Shown: one piece after another, positions 39,150 to 51,835 of the stretch
How the letters are laid out: every line of letters begins with the position of its first letter
Numbering within the stretch: the first letter of the stretch is position 1
Origin: Pseudoscleropodium purum
Lineage: Eukaryota > Streptophyta > Bryopsida > Hypnales > Brachytheciaceae
Reading direction: 5' to 3'
Assembly: GCA_963969395.1 (NCBI GenBank)
Contig: OZ017802.1
Location: forward strand, 6,326,501-6,390,500
DNA: 64,000 nt
Translations under genes and position numbers: made by a program
Notes under the pieces: generated by a model
Database searches by the model: none
What the model was told of the DNA's origin: nothing
What the model saw: only the letters and a program-made list of their open reading frames with translations

Positions 39150-41100
39150 CTCAAGCTGTACGTGATTCACAACACCATGTCGGTTGCAGCTGAATGAAAA
39201 CTGAAATTTCACCTACCCTGAACGCCTGCACTTTCACCTTGCAAGTGGCCATGAGTGGGGCTCTCCACTTTTCCGCACGGCAGCCTCCCTGGAAAGTGGA
39301 GGCCCTGCCCAGAGACTGGTTGGAAAAACCAAGCGGGGTGGTCCTGTTTGTCGGCTTGCTCTGTGGCACCTCGTGTTGTCCAGTTCCGCACATTGGCCGA
39401 AATGCACTTCCCAACAGGCTTCTCCGCCTCGCTGCACTAAGGTTCCGGGGTTTCCGGATCTCCGGAATTCGGGCGTGGATTCCTGTGGAATCAGGTTTTC
39501 TCTTCGAGCTTCTTCGCCACGGCACCTTCAATTCAGCTTCGCTCTTCTTCAAGCTTTTGAACAGGTGCGACTTTTTGCGACTTGTTCACTGGATTGTTCC
39601 CTGCGACTTTCTGCTACTTTTTCACGTTTCAGAGATCCGCTTGATGTTTCGTTGGTGAGGACGATGCTTTGGAGGCCAATCTCTTTTGGGTCATTACGAA
39701 GCATGCTGGGAGAGTTTGTTTGTTTTTTTCGACGGGGATTTTGGAGTTGTAGATGACTGGATTTTCCTGGAACCTTGAAATTCACGGAAGATTTTAGACT
39801 TTGGAATTGGGGTTCCGTAACGTTCTGGAGAATCCTCGTTAATCGCCCTCAGAATTCGCATGAATGAGAATCCGTGACACCTAATCGTTGAGCTGGTTTT
39901 GAACGATTCAATTTTTTTCAATTCAATGAGCCGTTGTGAGAGTACTTCAGAGTTTTTGGTTCACTTGATTTGTCCTGATTTGGCATGAATTGTCTGCAAG
40001 TAACATTGTCTCAGTTGGGACTGTTGTTAAAATTTGTACTCAAGAATGTTAACTTGGTGATTTAAGCAATTGGGATTTGGGGTAGGAGGCAGAAATTTGA
40101 GTGCGCACATTGTACAATGTCAATACAGGGGAGCTCGCTGGGTCTTCCATAACAAGGAGCTTTCACGTATAAGTTCAGTGCATCTTCAGCAGTTTGGAAC
40201 CGGTCATTGCAGTCTCCATCTTCAGTTTGTTGTGGTTATGACCTTAGGATTTATGAGGGAGTAGGGCGCTTTTCTGGATTGTTTCCTGTGAATTGTATCG
40301 TTTCTTCGTTATCTATGTTAGTACGGTGAAGAGGATGTTTACGGAGGTGCTTCTTAAATCATGCTGTCTGGCGGGAAAGAAATTTTTAGTCTGCTTTGAA
40401 AGAGATTGTACGCTTGGTGCAAGCTTCCTTCATCTGTCTACCGCCACATGAACGACAATGATGCATTTTCACTACCAGTAGTATCACTTTCTGATTATAC
40501 TGACTATTCATCTTTGTTCCTGTCTTGCATTTTGGTAGTTTTGCCGCAGTCTCTTCAGTTCTGCTATAGCAATCAATTCCTTAACCTTCATGAATTCTAA
40601 TCATTCCTTTTCCTTCCCACTAGAGGATTAAGACCTTGTTCCCAACGGACAATTCTGATGATTTGAAATCTTGAGTTTCATTCTGAGGCTCATGTTAGGT
40701 GCTGACACGTTTGAAGATTGAATGTGATAGTGGCCGGAAATTGATGAAATTGTTGGTTTGCTATGGATATGGATCATCGGCTGCCTGTTTTGAATTTGAA
40801 ACGTTCCGTCTTGTTGGAAAAAGCCAGCTTTTCAGTTTATTACAAAATGAGATGCATTCAGATGCTCTCCAGGCTGCGTGTTTGTTCCAGAAGATCTAAA
40901 ATATTTTGAACAATGAATGCAGACTTCCTTGTTGGCAGCGGATTCTCTTGAAGAGGAAGAATCACTTCAAAGTTTCTTCAAGGTGGGCGCCCTCCCCTAA
41001 TTTCCAAGTCAATTGGTAGCAATTGCAGATCGTTTCCATTCATGAAGTTAGGGTTTCATCACAGAAGTGGATTCAATACTTTGAGATGCTCCTACTTTGC
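39150..41100. other. Higher-GC unassigned stretch upstream of IPK2
   Basis: Base composition rises well above that of the preceding 27 kb. Overlapping ORFs on both strands at 39150-39760 reflect this GC content, show no recognisable domain and cannot all be real. The segment may be a promoter or CpG-rich region, a non-coding transcript, or 5' untranslated exons of the IPK2 gene that begins coding at 41792. None of these can be shown from the sequence alone. Confidence 0.35.
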
Positions 41101-41689
41101 CTACACGTTACAGTCGCATAGGCGGATGTTTCAAGCCTAAACATCAATTATATTGGTTGGATATTGTAAAATCAAGGAGACATCAAGTTACTGTGAGCAG
41201 TGATAGGGAGCGTCAGCATTGAATTGATTTGGAATGTCTCCAGAGATTCAGATCTTGTCACTTAGGACAGTTCTAATTTTGAGAGAAAATTACAGCGAAA
41301 TTCGGTCACTTGATGCCGCAGTCAAGTTCATTTGATTTCGTTTTCATTTCAGGGTTTAGGGTGTCTGATGTCGAAACTGATAACTTGATCACTTTATTTT
41401 CTAAAACTTATAATTTGGCAACATTACGGTTTAGAGTGTTTATGGAATGTTTTTATGAGTAGTTTTAGAGTAGTTTAGAGTGACTTCCTACAACAATGAG
41501 CAAATAAAGATTTTAAAAAGAATGTGCATATAATCTAAATTGATGTTTATGCAAAAAAGTAGTGCGTTGCTGCAATTCAATTTTCACTTGATATGTGATA
41601 GCTATATACTGTAGATCCTGTGGTCGCTGTAGCTTTTGCTGGTCGATTGCTGAACTTCTCCTCGTGGCGTTTTGGATTGGTAGCGAATG

Positions 41690-41708
41690 TTTTTTTTTTT
41701 TTTTTTTT
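41690..41708. repeat. Poly-T tract upstream of the IPK2 start codon
   Basis: A run of 19 T residues lies about 85 bases before the proposed ATG at 41792, so it probably sits in the 5' UTR or core promoter. Homopolymer length here is prone to sequencing error. Confidence 0.9.
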
Positions 41709-41791
41709 GTTGTCGAGGTCAGCGGGATTGTGTGTGGCGTGGTGTAGGATCAGAACGAATTCTCTCTTTGCTCGAGTGTACGTTTGGAGCT

Positions 41792-44700
41792 ATGGATCCT
41801 GCGCCTGTAACCGTGGATTCTGTAACAGCTGAGAAGCCCGTGAGCATTTCTGACTCTTCATTTCTTGTGGCGTAAATTCTTGGCCGAATTTGATTTGTAC
41901 GTTTCAAATGTTTGCTTCCATGTTCTTTTGAATGTGGCTCGTTCTTTGAATTTCCACTTTTAAAAAATACCCAACTATATGATCAGCCACCTATAAGCCA
42001 TTTGTGTTTCATTCAAGACTCGGCTGTAGTCTCATCTTTTCATATTAATTATTTACACTCATGAGTTTGTTAGGAGCTTAAGAATATATGACATTGATTA
42101 TAACTTATCTTGACCTGATTATCAATAAAGTTTTGTGATTTTCTTAGAGGTGTGTAACGTTTTGACGATATAGTGTTGCATATCAAGAGGTGCCCTTAAA
42201 GAAGAATTTGGGATTGCCTGACTTAGGAAGATAGTCTGGATCCGTTTTCACATTCGTTGGAGCTCCCATTATCAAATTGTTTGCAACTTCTTGTAACATA
42301 TCAGAGTGTGTTGATTGGAGTGCAGAGTGAGTTAATCAAAGTTCATCGTCAAGATTTTCTTAACAATTTATTCCATCCCTATCATCTTCCTGGTCTTACC
42401 ATTGATTTGTGTGTTGTTGACTCTGTTGCATGTATTCCATTTAGGTTTTTAAAGTGGCGGATCATCAAGTAGCCGGGCATCGATTTGAAGGTACGTGTTT
42501 CTAGAGCACTTTAATGTTTTCTACTGGCCATTATTCGTGTAGTAGTATATCGGTTTCAGATGTGGATCAATAAGCAGATTAGGGTAGAAGCCAAGTCCAA
42601 ATTGACTTGCATTTTCTTACTTAGATTCTGGTCTTGCATTAACCTCTAGAGATTGTCTGTGGTTGGTCTGCAGATGGGCGAGTTGGTTCCTTAGTTGACG
42701 ATTCGGGTCGATTCTACAAGCCCTTGCAAGATGGTGCTAGAGGTGATAAGGAGGTCCTGTTTTATAACAGGTTTTGGGCAGACACCACCATACCTCCCGC
42801 CGTCCAAAAGTTCTTTCCCAAGTTCTACGGCACTATTGAGATTAACACTCCCAACGCCGACGGTGCAGTCAATATCCTTTACCAATAGGAGTCTGAACAA
42901 TTACTTTATGAACATTTTATTTGGGGAACTGAAGTTGGGATTAAAATTTGATTTTGGCGCACATAGTATGAGCTTTCGCTGTTATTCTTGGAAGCCTTGA
43001 CCTATGGACCACGGCATGCGATCATGGAGGATTTAACACATGGATTTCAGAAACCGGGAATTATGGATGTGAAAGTAAGTCATATTATACATTTGTCTCC
43101 ATAAAAATTGTTTAGAAGCCCTGTGCTGCACCCAATAGTTCAAATCCGTCATTCCGAATCTGACAAATGCTTAGCTGAAGTTTGTATGGTGGTTCCTTAT
43201 CTTCCCTTTAATCACGTAGCAAAGAGCCAGTAGGAGCTGAATGGGAGTAGAAGAATGCTTAATATAATTCAAGGAGAGAATGCCAGGCAATCTTGAGCCG
43301 ATCATGTCAGAATGTGATGTTTTTCTTTTTGATTCTCAAAGGAAAGGGCAAGTAATGTTCTCCAAATATTCAAAATTTGAAGTAGTGTGCATTTGACATA
43401 CACTGAAGAAAAATGTTATAAGAGGGTTTGAATTTCATACCTGAAATTGACTTTTATATCCAAATTTTCAGGTCGGAGCACGCACATGGTATGTTGAGGC
43501 AGGTCCGAAATATGTCGAGAAGTGCAAGTAAATTTCTTTGCCTCTCATTCTTGGATATGAAGTGTTGATTAGTAGCCCTTTTGCGTTGATTACTTATTAT
43601 TGGTCTTTGTAAGAGTTCTGCTTAACATGTATGAATGCGAACCGTTCAGATTGGTTACTATTTTGTGGCAGTGAATTTATATTTCATGTTTTTGACTTCC
43701 ATTTTTATTGTGATATGTTGGCACCTACTTCAGGGCGAAGGACGTGGAAACCACCACTGCAGCTCTGGGCTACCGCCTCTCTGGAATGCAGGTGTCTAAA
43801 AAATTTCTCAATCCTCAACATTCCTTTCCCTGATTTTGATATTTTATACCTGAAATCAACACCCAGATGAAAGGAAGTCTTTCTGGATATTTTGAACTGG
43901 AGGATTGGTGCAAGAGATTCATTAGAAGAAACCTTTGCATGTTTGACCCTTTAGTTTCCGAGTCGTTGCGGTGTCAAGAAATTGCACACTTATCCAGATT
44001 CAGAATTTTTGCCAGTAAGATGTATTTTATTCCCAAAATACATTTATAATATTGCAGAATCAAAGTTTTTCAGGGATTGTGAAATAGCAAACACAAGGGA
44101 CTAAGAGGGTGCCAACTGACTTCGGAATATCTTCTAATGGGTGGAAACTCGTTTCTTGTTGGCTAAGGTTTACGAAGCCAAGAATGCCGAAGTATGGAAA
44201 GCCTCACGATCCTGGTGTAAATATCTTAAGCCCGAGGAAGTTCCAGAGGCGCTCAAGCGTTTCGTTTCCTCAAACCCTTCTGCCGAGAAGGGCTGGGATG
44301 GTGTATCCGCCAAAGCTGTCTATGGCACCACCGTCACAGAGCTTCAACAGCTCAAGGCCTGGTACTCTCTCTGACTAAGCACTACACTAGACTTGCAATT
44401 TAATGCTGTGTTACCAGTAGGGTTACGAATTATCTTGAAGATCCTACTTATAGGTCACACTATTCAAGAACATCTAATTACAAGTTGAAATATGTCAAGT
44501 TTCATTTATCAGTGGCAGGATTGTTGATATTTACACTCAATCTTCTCGAATGACACTATGCCGGGGCTAATGGGTTTCTAAACGCACTCGCATGCGTTGA
44601 CATTTGATATTTGTCCAACCAGATGTGTTCAACATGACAGATTATCAGGATATTATGCAATTACAGAGTGTCATTCGAGAGGTTTTAGTGCAATGTCTTC

Positions 44701-45225
44701 AATGGTGTTGCCAACACTAAATTCCATTGTCAGTGTAATCCTTCAATACCTGCGGAGCCTGACAGCAACTCTTTGTTATTCACTGAAGCTGGTGACAATG
44801 GTTGATTATTATTTTACAGATTGTCATCAATCCTAACAGACTTTAAACTATTTAAGCGAATGTGCATGATTAATTTCAACTAGGCTCATCTAGGCTCTAC
44901 TAAGTTCAACTCAGTCTTCTGGAAGTTTGTTTGCGAAGGAGCTGAAAACTATTGCTTAACTTTGGTATCTGTCTTGGTGCTCAAAAATGATTTCTGATTT
45001 TGCAGGCTCGAGGTACAAACCACGTATCATTTTTTCTCCGCTTCAGTATTGGTGGTGTACGAGGGTGAGCCTACGTCTCCTCAAGCTATATCAGTCAGAC
45101 TCGTCGATTTCGCTCATGTCCTCTACGACAAGGACGCAATAGATGAGAATTTCTTGAGTGGGTTGAAATCATTTATGCAAGTGCTTACAGATATCATTGA
45201 TTCTGTAACGAAAATTGAGACCTGA
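41792..45225 (+). CDS. IPK2: Inositol polyphosphate multikinase (IPK2/IPMK), eight exons
   Basis: Phosphorylates inositol phosphates such as InsP3 and InsP4 toward InsP5, and is usually found in the nucleus and cytosol of plants (family knowledge). Exons: 41792-41839, 42445-42490, 42674-42862, 42995-43074, 43472-43527, 43734-43791, 44168-44361 and 45006-45225. They total 891 nt (296 aa, normal for plant IPK2), and all phases close. The start ATG opens MDPAPVTVDS. Motifs: an N-terminal VADHQVAGHR, then SGRFYKPLQDGARGDKEVLFY, the kinase signature P115-x3-D119-x-K121-x-G123 (PGIMDVKVG) for substrate and ATP handling, FSASVLVVYEG near 234-244, and the metal-binding-type VRLVDFAH with D258, followed by ENFLSGL. 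The junction between exons 3 and 4 is the least certain: the donor G|GTGCAG at 42863 and acceptor at 42994 were chosen because phase and sequence agree. It converges on the phosphatase gene, with the two stop codons 1.9 kb apart. No truncation or missing key residue is seen. Confidence 0.92.
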
Positions 45226-47132
45226 CTCTCCTTGATGGAGTTAAACTCGTTCAAGGTTGTAGCTCATTTCTGCTCCGTCAGCTTGAAAGTGCGATGTGGT
45301 TTGAAAATATTTGACGGAATAGGAGTATATGGTGGCGTGCAGATTTATTTGGTTCAGTGTGAGCTACATGTCTTTTATATTTACCATCATGGCTTCAGGA
45401 ATTGCTCCGTTTTCTCCCCAACAGTGTTGTTCTTTCTGGTTTTGTCTCCAACTGATCATTTGTATGTTGGTCTCCCCTCTCGTCCTCCAGGAAAGATGTT
45501 TGCTCCAAATTGAGTTAGTTTGAGTGCTTGGATTATTGGAGCCAATTTCTGCTCACAAAATTTTCTTTATGAGCCCTACGATTCAAGCTTCTTGACGGCT
45601 TTGAGCACACCAACAATTCCACATCCAATTTCATGGTTGCTTCATTGTCATGTCATTTTTTATAGGATGGTCGAAGTATGCCCAACTTAAAAATAGACTC
45701 GATTTTTTTGCCATTTCTCTAATGTTGTACCCACTCGCTCTAATAGACCGACATATAGCTTCGGCTTCAATGCCTATCCATCATTGCCTTTCCGTCATTA
45801 CCTTTCCTCTAGTTTTTCTCAAGTGTGGTATATCACTAAAAAAAGACTACGACAAACTCCAAGACAATAAGATGACTCACCTTCGTACCCGCAGGCATAG
45901 AGACTCACCTGAGTACTCGTTAGAGGCAGTCGCTTCGATATTCGCTCCTACTGCAGCTCCTTATATGGTTGCCTCTTGACATTGTTTGTCATCAATATCT
46001 TCTGGATCTCAATCCTTTGAACAAAGATCACATGTATTTGCAGAAATGATCTTGTGACCGAATCCATCCAAACTCTGCACTTAGCCATCAATATAGTCTC
46101 CCATCTCTGCAGGGTACTTGGTCCATCCCTCTTAAATAACCTGCCCGAGCAAAAGTTGCAACAGATCGGAGAATAGTAACCCATTAGTCCACAGCTTCAT
46201 GCACGTTCACAGTCAACAGGGTAGAAAAGCGAATCCTCAAGTACAGTATTGCGGATTTCAATGCAACACAATCGAATGTTCCTCATAGAATGTGCAGTGA
46301 GTTGTGCAAGAGATTGAAATGTGAAGCAGATGCCAGCACCAGCTATTCTCTTCAATGCCTGAATACTGGGTTAACATCTAGAGGATGTACTTGAAGTCAA
46401 CAGAGACTGGTACTAATTACGTGCAAAACTTAAAACGAAGCACTGGGATTGAAGCACCTCTCCTGAAGACCACAAATGCACGCAGTATGACTAAATTGTT
46501 TAGGGCACAGGAGGCTCCGGGTATCCCGATCCGTGCTGCACCAGAAACATACAAACGTTGTTTCCCATTAGAAGATATTCCCTAGTCATCTGGCTTGCAG
46601 GATCTTAGTTCCTTGTATTCAACCTTCAAGAACTTGGGTTTCAAAGGATGACAGATGCAATACTTTCAATTGCTAGCATACACTCTAAATCTTGAAAAGT
46701 GTGAGACTTCTCCGACACATGAATGGACAAGAACTTGAGATCTAAATTGAAGTCAAGGACCAAATTTGCAACTTTTGACCATCACATAAGCAGTAAGTCT
46801 AGTACGAAGTGAAACGACACTGGGGACAGAATTGATTTCAGCCAACTCCTAGAATTCCAATTTTCATCTCTGTTCCATTGCACATGAACTCTTCTTCTGG
46901 CACAAGAAATGGAAAGTTAGATGGGAAACTCTAGTGCAGACTCCATGACAAATTTCATTGTCTCTCATTTTTTTAATCTGGACACTTGATGTTTTTAGTT
47001 TAAATGGCTTCGTCAAAAACATGAAGAGGAAGACTTTGAGATCCCCCTTGTTCATCAAGAAAGGGAAATTCAACAGGTAATAATTTGCTGAAATCAACTG
47101 CAACTCTCTACCGAGAGATTCAATCCCAAACA
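45226..47132. other. Spacer between the convergent IPK2 and phosphatase genes
   Basis: This contains the 3' UTRs of both genes. IPK2 transcription probably ends within the first 300-400 bases. The rest has moderate GC and short ORFs with no recognised domain. One minus-strand stretch near 45905-46190 looks protein-like but is interrupted, and is listed separately. Confidence 0.4.
45905..46190 (-). pseudogene. Possible decayed coding remnant, unknown
   Basis: In one minus-strand frame the translation has natural-looking composition (for example SDLLQLLLGQV, YPAEMGDYIDG, DGFGHKIISANTCDLCSKD) but is broken by four in-frame stops. I recognise no family. It may be a relic exon of a lost gene or simply chance, since the region is not AT-rich. 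Confidence 0.2.
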
Positions 47133-50100
47133 TTAAATTTTCACAGTAAAGGTGTCCAGTACCATTAGATTTGCCCGGTTGATGTCCAAGCATAATTCTG
47201 GCTGCCGTACAATGTAGATCTGATCGCCAACAGGATCCCCATAAATATCTTGATTCCGATGCCATGTCCAGAGTGCATAAGTGGAGTTCATTACCTGCAC
47301 CCCTCATCCAACATGAAAATCAACCAAACTCAGGAGGAAATTATCTGCACGTCAGATGTTATCAAATCTTGATTATGACTTCCTACATCGTAGGAGTAGA
47401 AAAGCAGTCAGGGTTTTATTGATGGTCGCAATAATCTTGAATATGATTAAACTGCCCTACTCATTGGGGTAAGTTGTCACAGAAGCTTCTGAATTGATTA
47501 TGGTGCCCAATCAATTAGTTTGCAAATCGCTGGCCTAACCTCCAAAATTCCATGACCAAAACTGCTATCACGAAACGCACTCCACTCAGGCTGCCGGTCC
47601 CAGCAATACTTCCCAGCTGCAGGCCCAGATGTGAAATTAAAGGGACAAATTCCTCCATAATCAGGTAAATTGTCCGTTGGTCTCGGGCATTGCCCTTTGT
47701 CATCAGCATGTGCAATATCTATTTGCTCAATGTTTCCACCGTCCCCAATTGTCACATACACAGGTCCACAACGATCTAAATTGTAATTGTAAACACGGTT
47801 CATTCGCTCATATGCATGAACCTGCCAAGCAGGGAGGACAAGGTAGAGATCACTTAAAAACTAGTACGGGCCTGATCTCATCTTCTGTATTAATTCCTAT
47901 TACACCAACTCATCCATTTGTGCACTGGGTTAAACTTACGAGCAAGTGCTGGAAGCATAGCTTGGCTACATATCTATGACCACTGAACTTTGAATGAAAT
48001 TGGGGTTGTCTACTATCCCTACTATCCCTTCTACACTGGTCTACAACCTCCCACTTTGAAATTGCACAAGAAATTCATACGTTGTGATAAAAACATGATC
48101 TCAACAAATTTAAATCTTGTACTCAAAGATCTCTATGAACCTCCCCAAAATCACAACTGGCATGCACTCCCTCCGTCCCGAATTAAGTGTCCACTTTGGA
48201 CCTCATGTTTTTGTAAGGTTATTCTTAAGAGGTCATATGGAGGCTTTCTTGCGTCCAATTTTCTTTAGGTTGCAATGATCACATGCAACGTTCTTCATTG
48301 ATTTGGGGGATCGAAAGTTTGGAACCTTTCTGAATTATGTTTTTCACAATATGATAATGAAATTGATATATTAAAAGTTTTCAAAAGATCTGCGTACGCT
48401 TAAATCAGGACGGAGGGAGTACGTTCAGACGCAATAGCACCCTGTACCTCACACCTTGGCAATGTCTCCAAAACAAACCCCAATAGAGCCCAGAGCGAAA
48501 GACATAAAAGCTTACATGTCCAGAGAAAACAACGTCCACTCCATACATGTACAGAAGCTCCTCCATTTCCATTCTCATGCACTCCACTTCTCTGTAATGA
48601 GAGCGATAGGAGTTGTACCAGGGAGGATGGAAAACAGCCACCAGCCATGATGTGACTTGACGGTCGACGCTGGCAAGATCCTTCAACAGCCAGTTGTATT
48701 GTGGCCCTGCTCTCATCCAAGTTACAGTTCATGAAACTCATGGAACGCACTTGCAAAAAGATGCCTCAAAACATGCACACAATGCGAAGTACGGAGTAAC
48801 AAAATTCCATTCCACCAAGGATCCAACCATCGTTAGGAATTTCAGGAAGTTGAAAAATGCTACTAGGTTTGCTATCGAGAGGCCGTGTCCCGATCTCATC
48901 TAGTTAAGAGAATAAAAGAGACAACTATGGAAAAAAAAATCATGCTCTTTGACTGAGTCGACTAACATATTTCAACAAGCTGCTAATTCACCGCAAGTAT
49001 CTCTATCCCCCAAAACATGTGTTACTTTTGTACATCTCTTTCATATGATCTTTACTACAATCTGCAATAGTGCTTTATTGATTGAAAAAATCAAAATCCC
49101 TACGTGACAATCTTAATATACTGTTGTTTGCATATCTACAAATCATAGTTCTACTAGACATAAGAGATGAATGGGCCCCAACATGATACTACTGCTTGTA
49201 GATTAACTCTTCCTTAATCTTGACACTAACGAACTCCAAGACCGACATGGAAAACCAACCCATACACTAAAAATTTATTATTTACCCCATGAATGGAAAA
49301 TTGGAGCTTATATATGGAATCATTAGAGCCCCCCAATTTGCAACGAGGGATAAAGAGATACAAATTAACTAACTTCAAAAAAAATTTTAAAATGGAGAAA
49401 GTGTTTACCAGGATGGGTCTCGCCGGCCTTGTCTCAAAGTACCATCCCCATCACTGACATCTCAAATCTTGTTTCCTGCATTGCCTACATTCTCGGACCA
49501 GAACTCTTGAACTATGACACCCTACTGAGATATTCACGTGAGGGTTGTTGGATCCTTTGAGGAATGGAGTTTCAGCAAGTTTATGGAAACATGTTACCTG
49601 AAAGACTCTCGGGCGGCCACATCCTTATTTCATCTACCTGGGGGAATGGAGGAGAAAAAAGGTTGTTGCTGCACCTGTTCTTTTGTAGTCGACATATCCT
49701 CCCAGCATGACGAAGTGAATCCCGCCAGCCACAAAGGAGTAATAAAAGCTGCTGTAGGACTTGCTCTCCGCCGAAGGGACAGCGAAACGGGATTCATAGG
49801 CGCTGAATCGAAGTCCTCCTGCTTGGGATTCCACCTCGTGGTTGCCTTCAATCACCATCATCGGTAATCTTGATACCAATGGCTGCATAAACCTGCAATA
49901 GAAAAAAAATGGGTCAGACCAAGAACTTTAAACTTTAGAGAGTGCCAGAGCAGGCTTGCAGAAGAATTCCGTTTCATAACCAAAGTACGAAGCTCTACAA
50001 ATGGGCTTTTAATGTAAAGTCTCCATGCAGTATGAGAGAGGTTCTATTCACCATACAGGTGAACTTTGACCATTTCCATACAATCTAGAAACTGTCGGCA

Positions 50101-51835
50101 TCTAAACTTTTGCAGTTATTTTGCGTTGAGCTAAATTAGATGCAAACCTACATGTCCATAGGTTCAATGTTTTCACACTGAGCACAAATCGAAGGTCTCT
50201 TGAATCGTCAATAGAGCTCTAACGTGCTGTAACGGAGTCTATACCTTACTTTAGAGGTTCAATTTGCAAATCATGGGAGCAAGAATTGCAGGTACATATG
50301 CCAACCCCTATTCAAACACTAACCCATGCATTAATCGCAACCTGGTTTGCAAAATATGAAAATCACGATTTCTAACGATCTAAGAAATGTAATTTGCAAC
50401 AGTTGGTGTCACCTGCACCAGCGATCCCAAGTAGGTTGATGAGTCTCTCGCACTGGCGAGGTCGGAAATGTACACCGATAGCAAGCAGCACTTTCGCCCG
50501 TCGTCAAGTATTGATTCGCATAGCTCAAGTCGCCAGCCAAGATCAGCAACTGGGGATCATGCTGAATGATGTGGTCGAGTGTCGTGCTGGAGTTGTATGT
50601 GAGCCCAAAATCTCCCACAAGGGCCACACGGGCAGGGTAAGATTCACGCCCTGGCAATGGGAGCGTTGTGAAGCTCCTTTCTTCGCTGAAACTCTCGGTT
50701 GCAGGGTCGCCACACTTATAATAATAAACCGTGTTTGGAAGCAAACCTGTGACACACAAGAGGAAAGTATTTGCAGTAAGAGGCTAAATAGCAAATCTCT
50801 CTTTCCCAAATAATGATTCATGATTTTCAAATGCGATTCGAAACAATCTTCGATAAAATCCTTACCATAATCCTTGATTAAGATTAATTTCATATTCAAC
50901 AATCTTGCAATGGCACTATTCCTACAACAAATGTCAAATGATACTATCCACAAGAAATTCAGGTTTGGGAGTGATAGGCCTCAAACATGCCACTGTTCCG
51001 TTCAGCACATGTTTCACCCTCATTGGAATCAGGACATTTCACACTTTCAAACCGTTGCTCAATCTCTGCCAATGGGAAAGAGACAGCAAAGATGAAGCAA
51101 CAAAGATGGACGTGATGGAGAATTCCATGCAGCATTATTGGGGTTGGGATGAATTAGGGTAGTGGATTTCTTTCACATACCAGTGACGTGAACATGGTGG
51201 ATGATGCCGGATGAGTAATTCAAGAGACCAGGAAAGTTGTAAATCTGCGAGTACACAAGCGACTTCCCAAGAGACGACTCCAAAGTAAGCGCACCCGATT
51301 TTGTCCCATAGCGAACAACCCTGCCAACAGATTTTGCATCGAGTGGCGTCACCGTTTTCGCGAGTTGAGCTTTTCCTGCAATTAATCACAATGTGGTCTT
51401 AACCCTAGTTTGATCAGTACTCCTCACTTGAATTGATTTTGTAGCCCTAATTTTCTTGCAACCACAATGACTGTTGAGATACATAACCAATCCTTCATTT
51501 GGAAACCTCAATTCATAATCCTACGGCAATGTCTGCGTACCAGTAGTCCAGGTGACCCACATGGCGTCCGGTGTGGAGAGCGCAAGAGAAATCTGATCCG
51601 GCTCATTGCCTTTCACGGATCTTACAATGCGAGAATTCGTCGGCTCCAAATCCTTGCTGCCTGAACGTAAAGACACGTCGAATTGGATCGTTTTGGGATG
51701 GAAAGGGCCGTCCAGGGTGGAAGGAATGGCAGCTGCTACAGCTGCAGCAAACGCAACAGCAAAAACGGAGAAAAATGCTCCTTTGCCAACCCTGGTGCAG
51801 CACTTCATGGCAGAATTTGTGACACTCACTTGCAT
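47133..51835 (-). CDS. Purple acid phosphatase, PAP15/phytase-like, seven exons
   Basis: A secreted or vacuolar Fe-Zn/Mn metallophosphoesterase. The PAP15 group in Arabidopsis includes phytases (family knowledge). Exons on the minus strand: 51541-51835, 51181-51375, 50413-50746, 49675-49892, 48516-48706, 47540-47821 and 47133-47294. They total 1677 nt (558 aa from the first Met) with closed phases. A second Met at residue 10 (51808) starts MKCCTRVG and a hydrophobic Ala/Val/Phe stretch, the likely signal peptide, so it may be the true start. All seven metal ligands of the family are present: D209 in GDFG, D236 and Y239 in GDLSY, N292 in GNHE, H374 in VAVFHPPWY, and H411 and H413 in GHVHAYER. 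The N-terminal fibronectin-like domain precedes residue about 195. SSFGHGILEV, YALWTWHRNQ and DQIYIVRQPE form the usual C-terminal end. The fifth intron carries a Stowaway-like MITE. No break is seen. Confidence 0.93.
48167..48419. mobile_element. Stowaway-like MITE (Tc1/mariner type) in a phosphatase intron
   Basis: The ends ACTCCCTCCGTCCCGAATTA and the reverse complement of the right end, ACTCCCTCCGTCCTGATTTA, match with two differences over 20 bases. CTCCCTCCGT is the hallmark end of Stowaway elements. The right flank is TA, as expected for the target-site duplication; the left flank reads CA, one base changed. The element is 253 bp, AT-rich inside and has no ORF. It lies in the intron 47822-48515. 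Confidence 0.85.

Larger units (their letters stand above)
11724..41689. other. About 30 kb gene-poor AT-rich region
   Basis: Reading both strands I find no exon chain with consistent phase and no recognisable protein domain. The longest ORFs (about 100 codons, for example near 26943, 27119 and 31589) have composition and termination typical of chance. No reverse transcriptase, gag or transposase motif was recognised, so any transposons here are too decayed to name by eye. The region holds the simple and diverged tandem repeats listed separately, one copy of a dispersed repeat at 38.8 kb, and a higher-GC stretch from 39.1 kb. Confidence 0.45.

Noticed and set aside
39150..39760. Overlapping ORFs of 60-154 codons on both strands as a gene
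   Set aside because: They arise from locally higher GC content, overlap in several frames and show no domain or splice-consistent continuation.
49630..49867. Plus-strand ORFs opposite the phosphatase exons as genes
   Set aside because: They are antisense shadows of exon 4 of the phosphatase, which has full family motifs.
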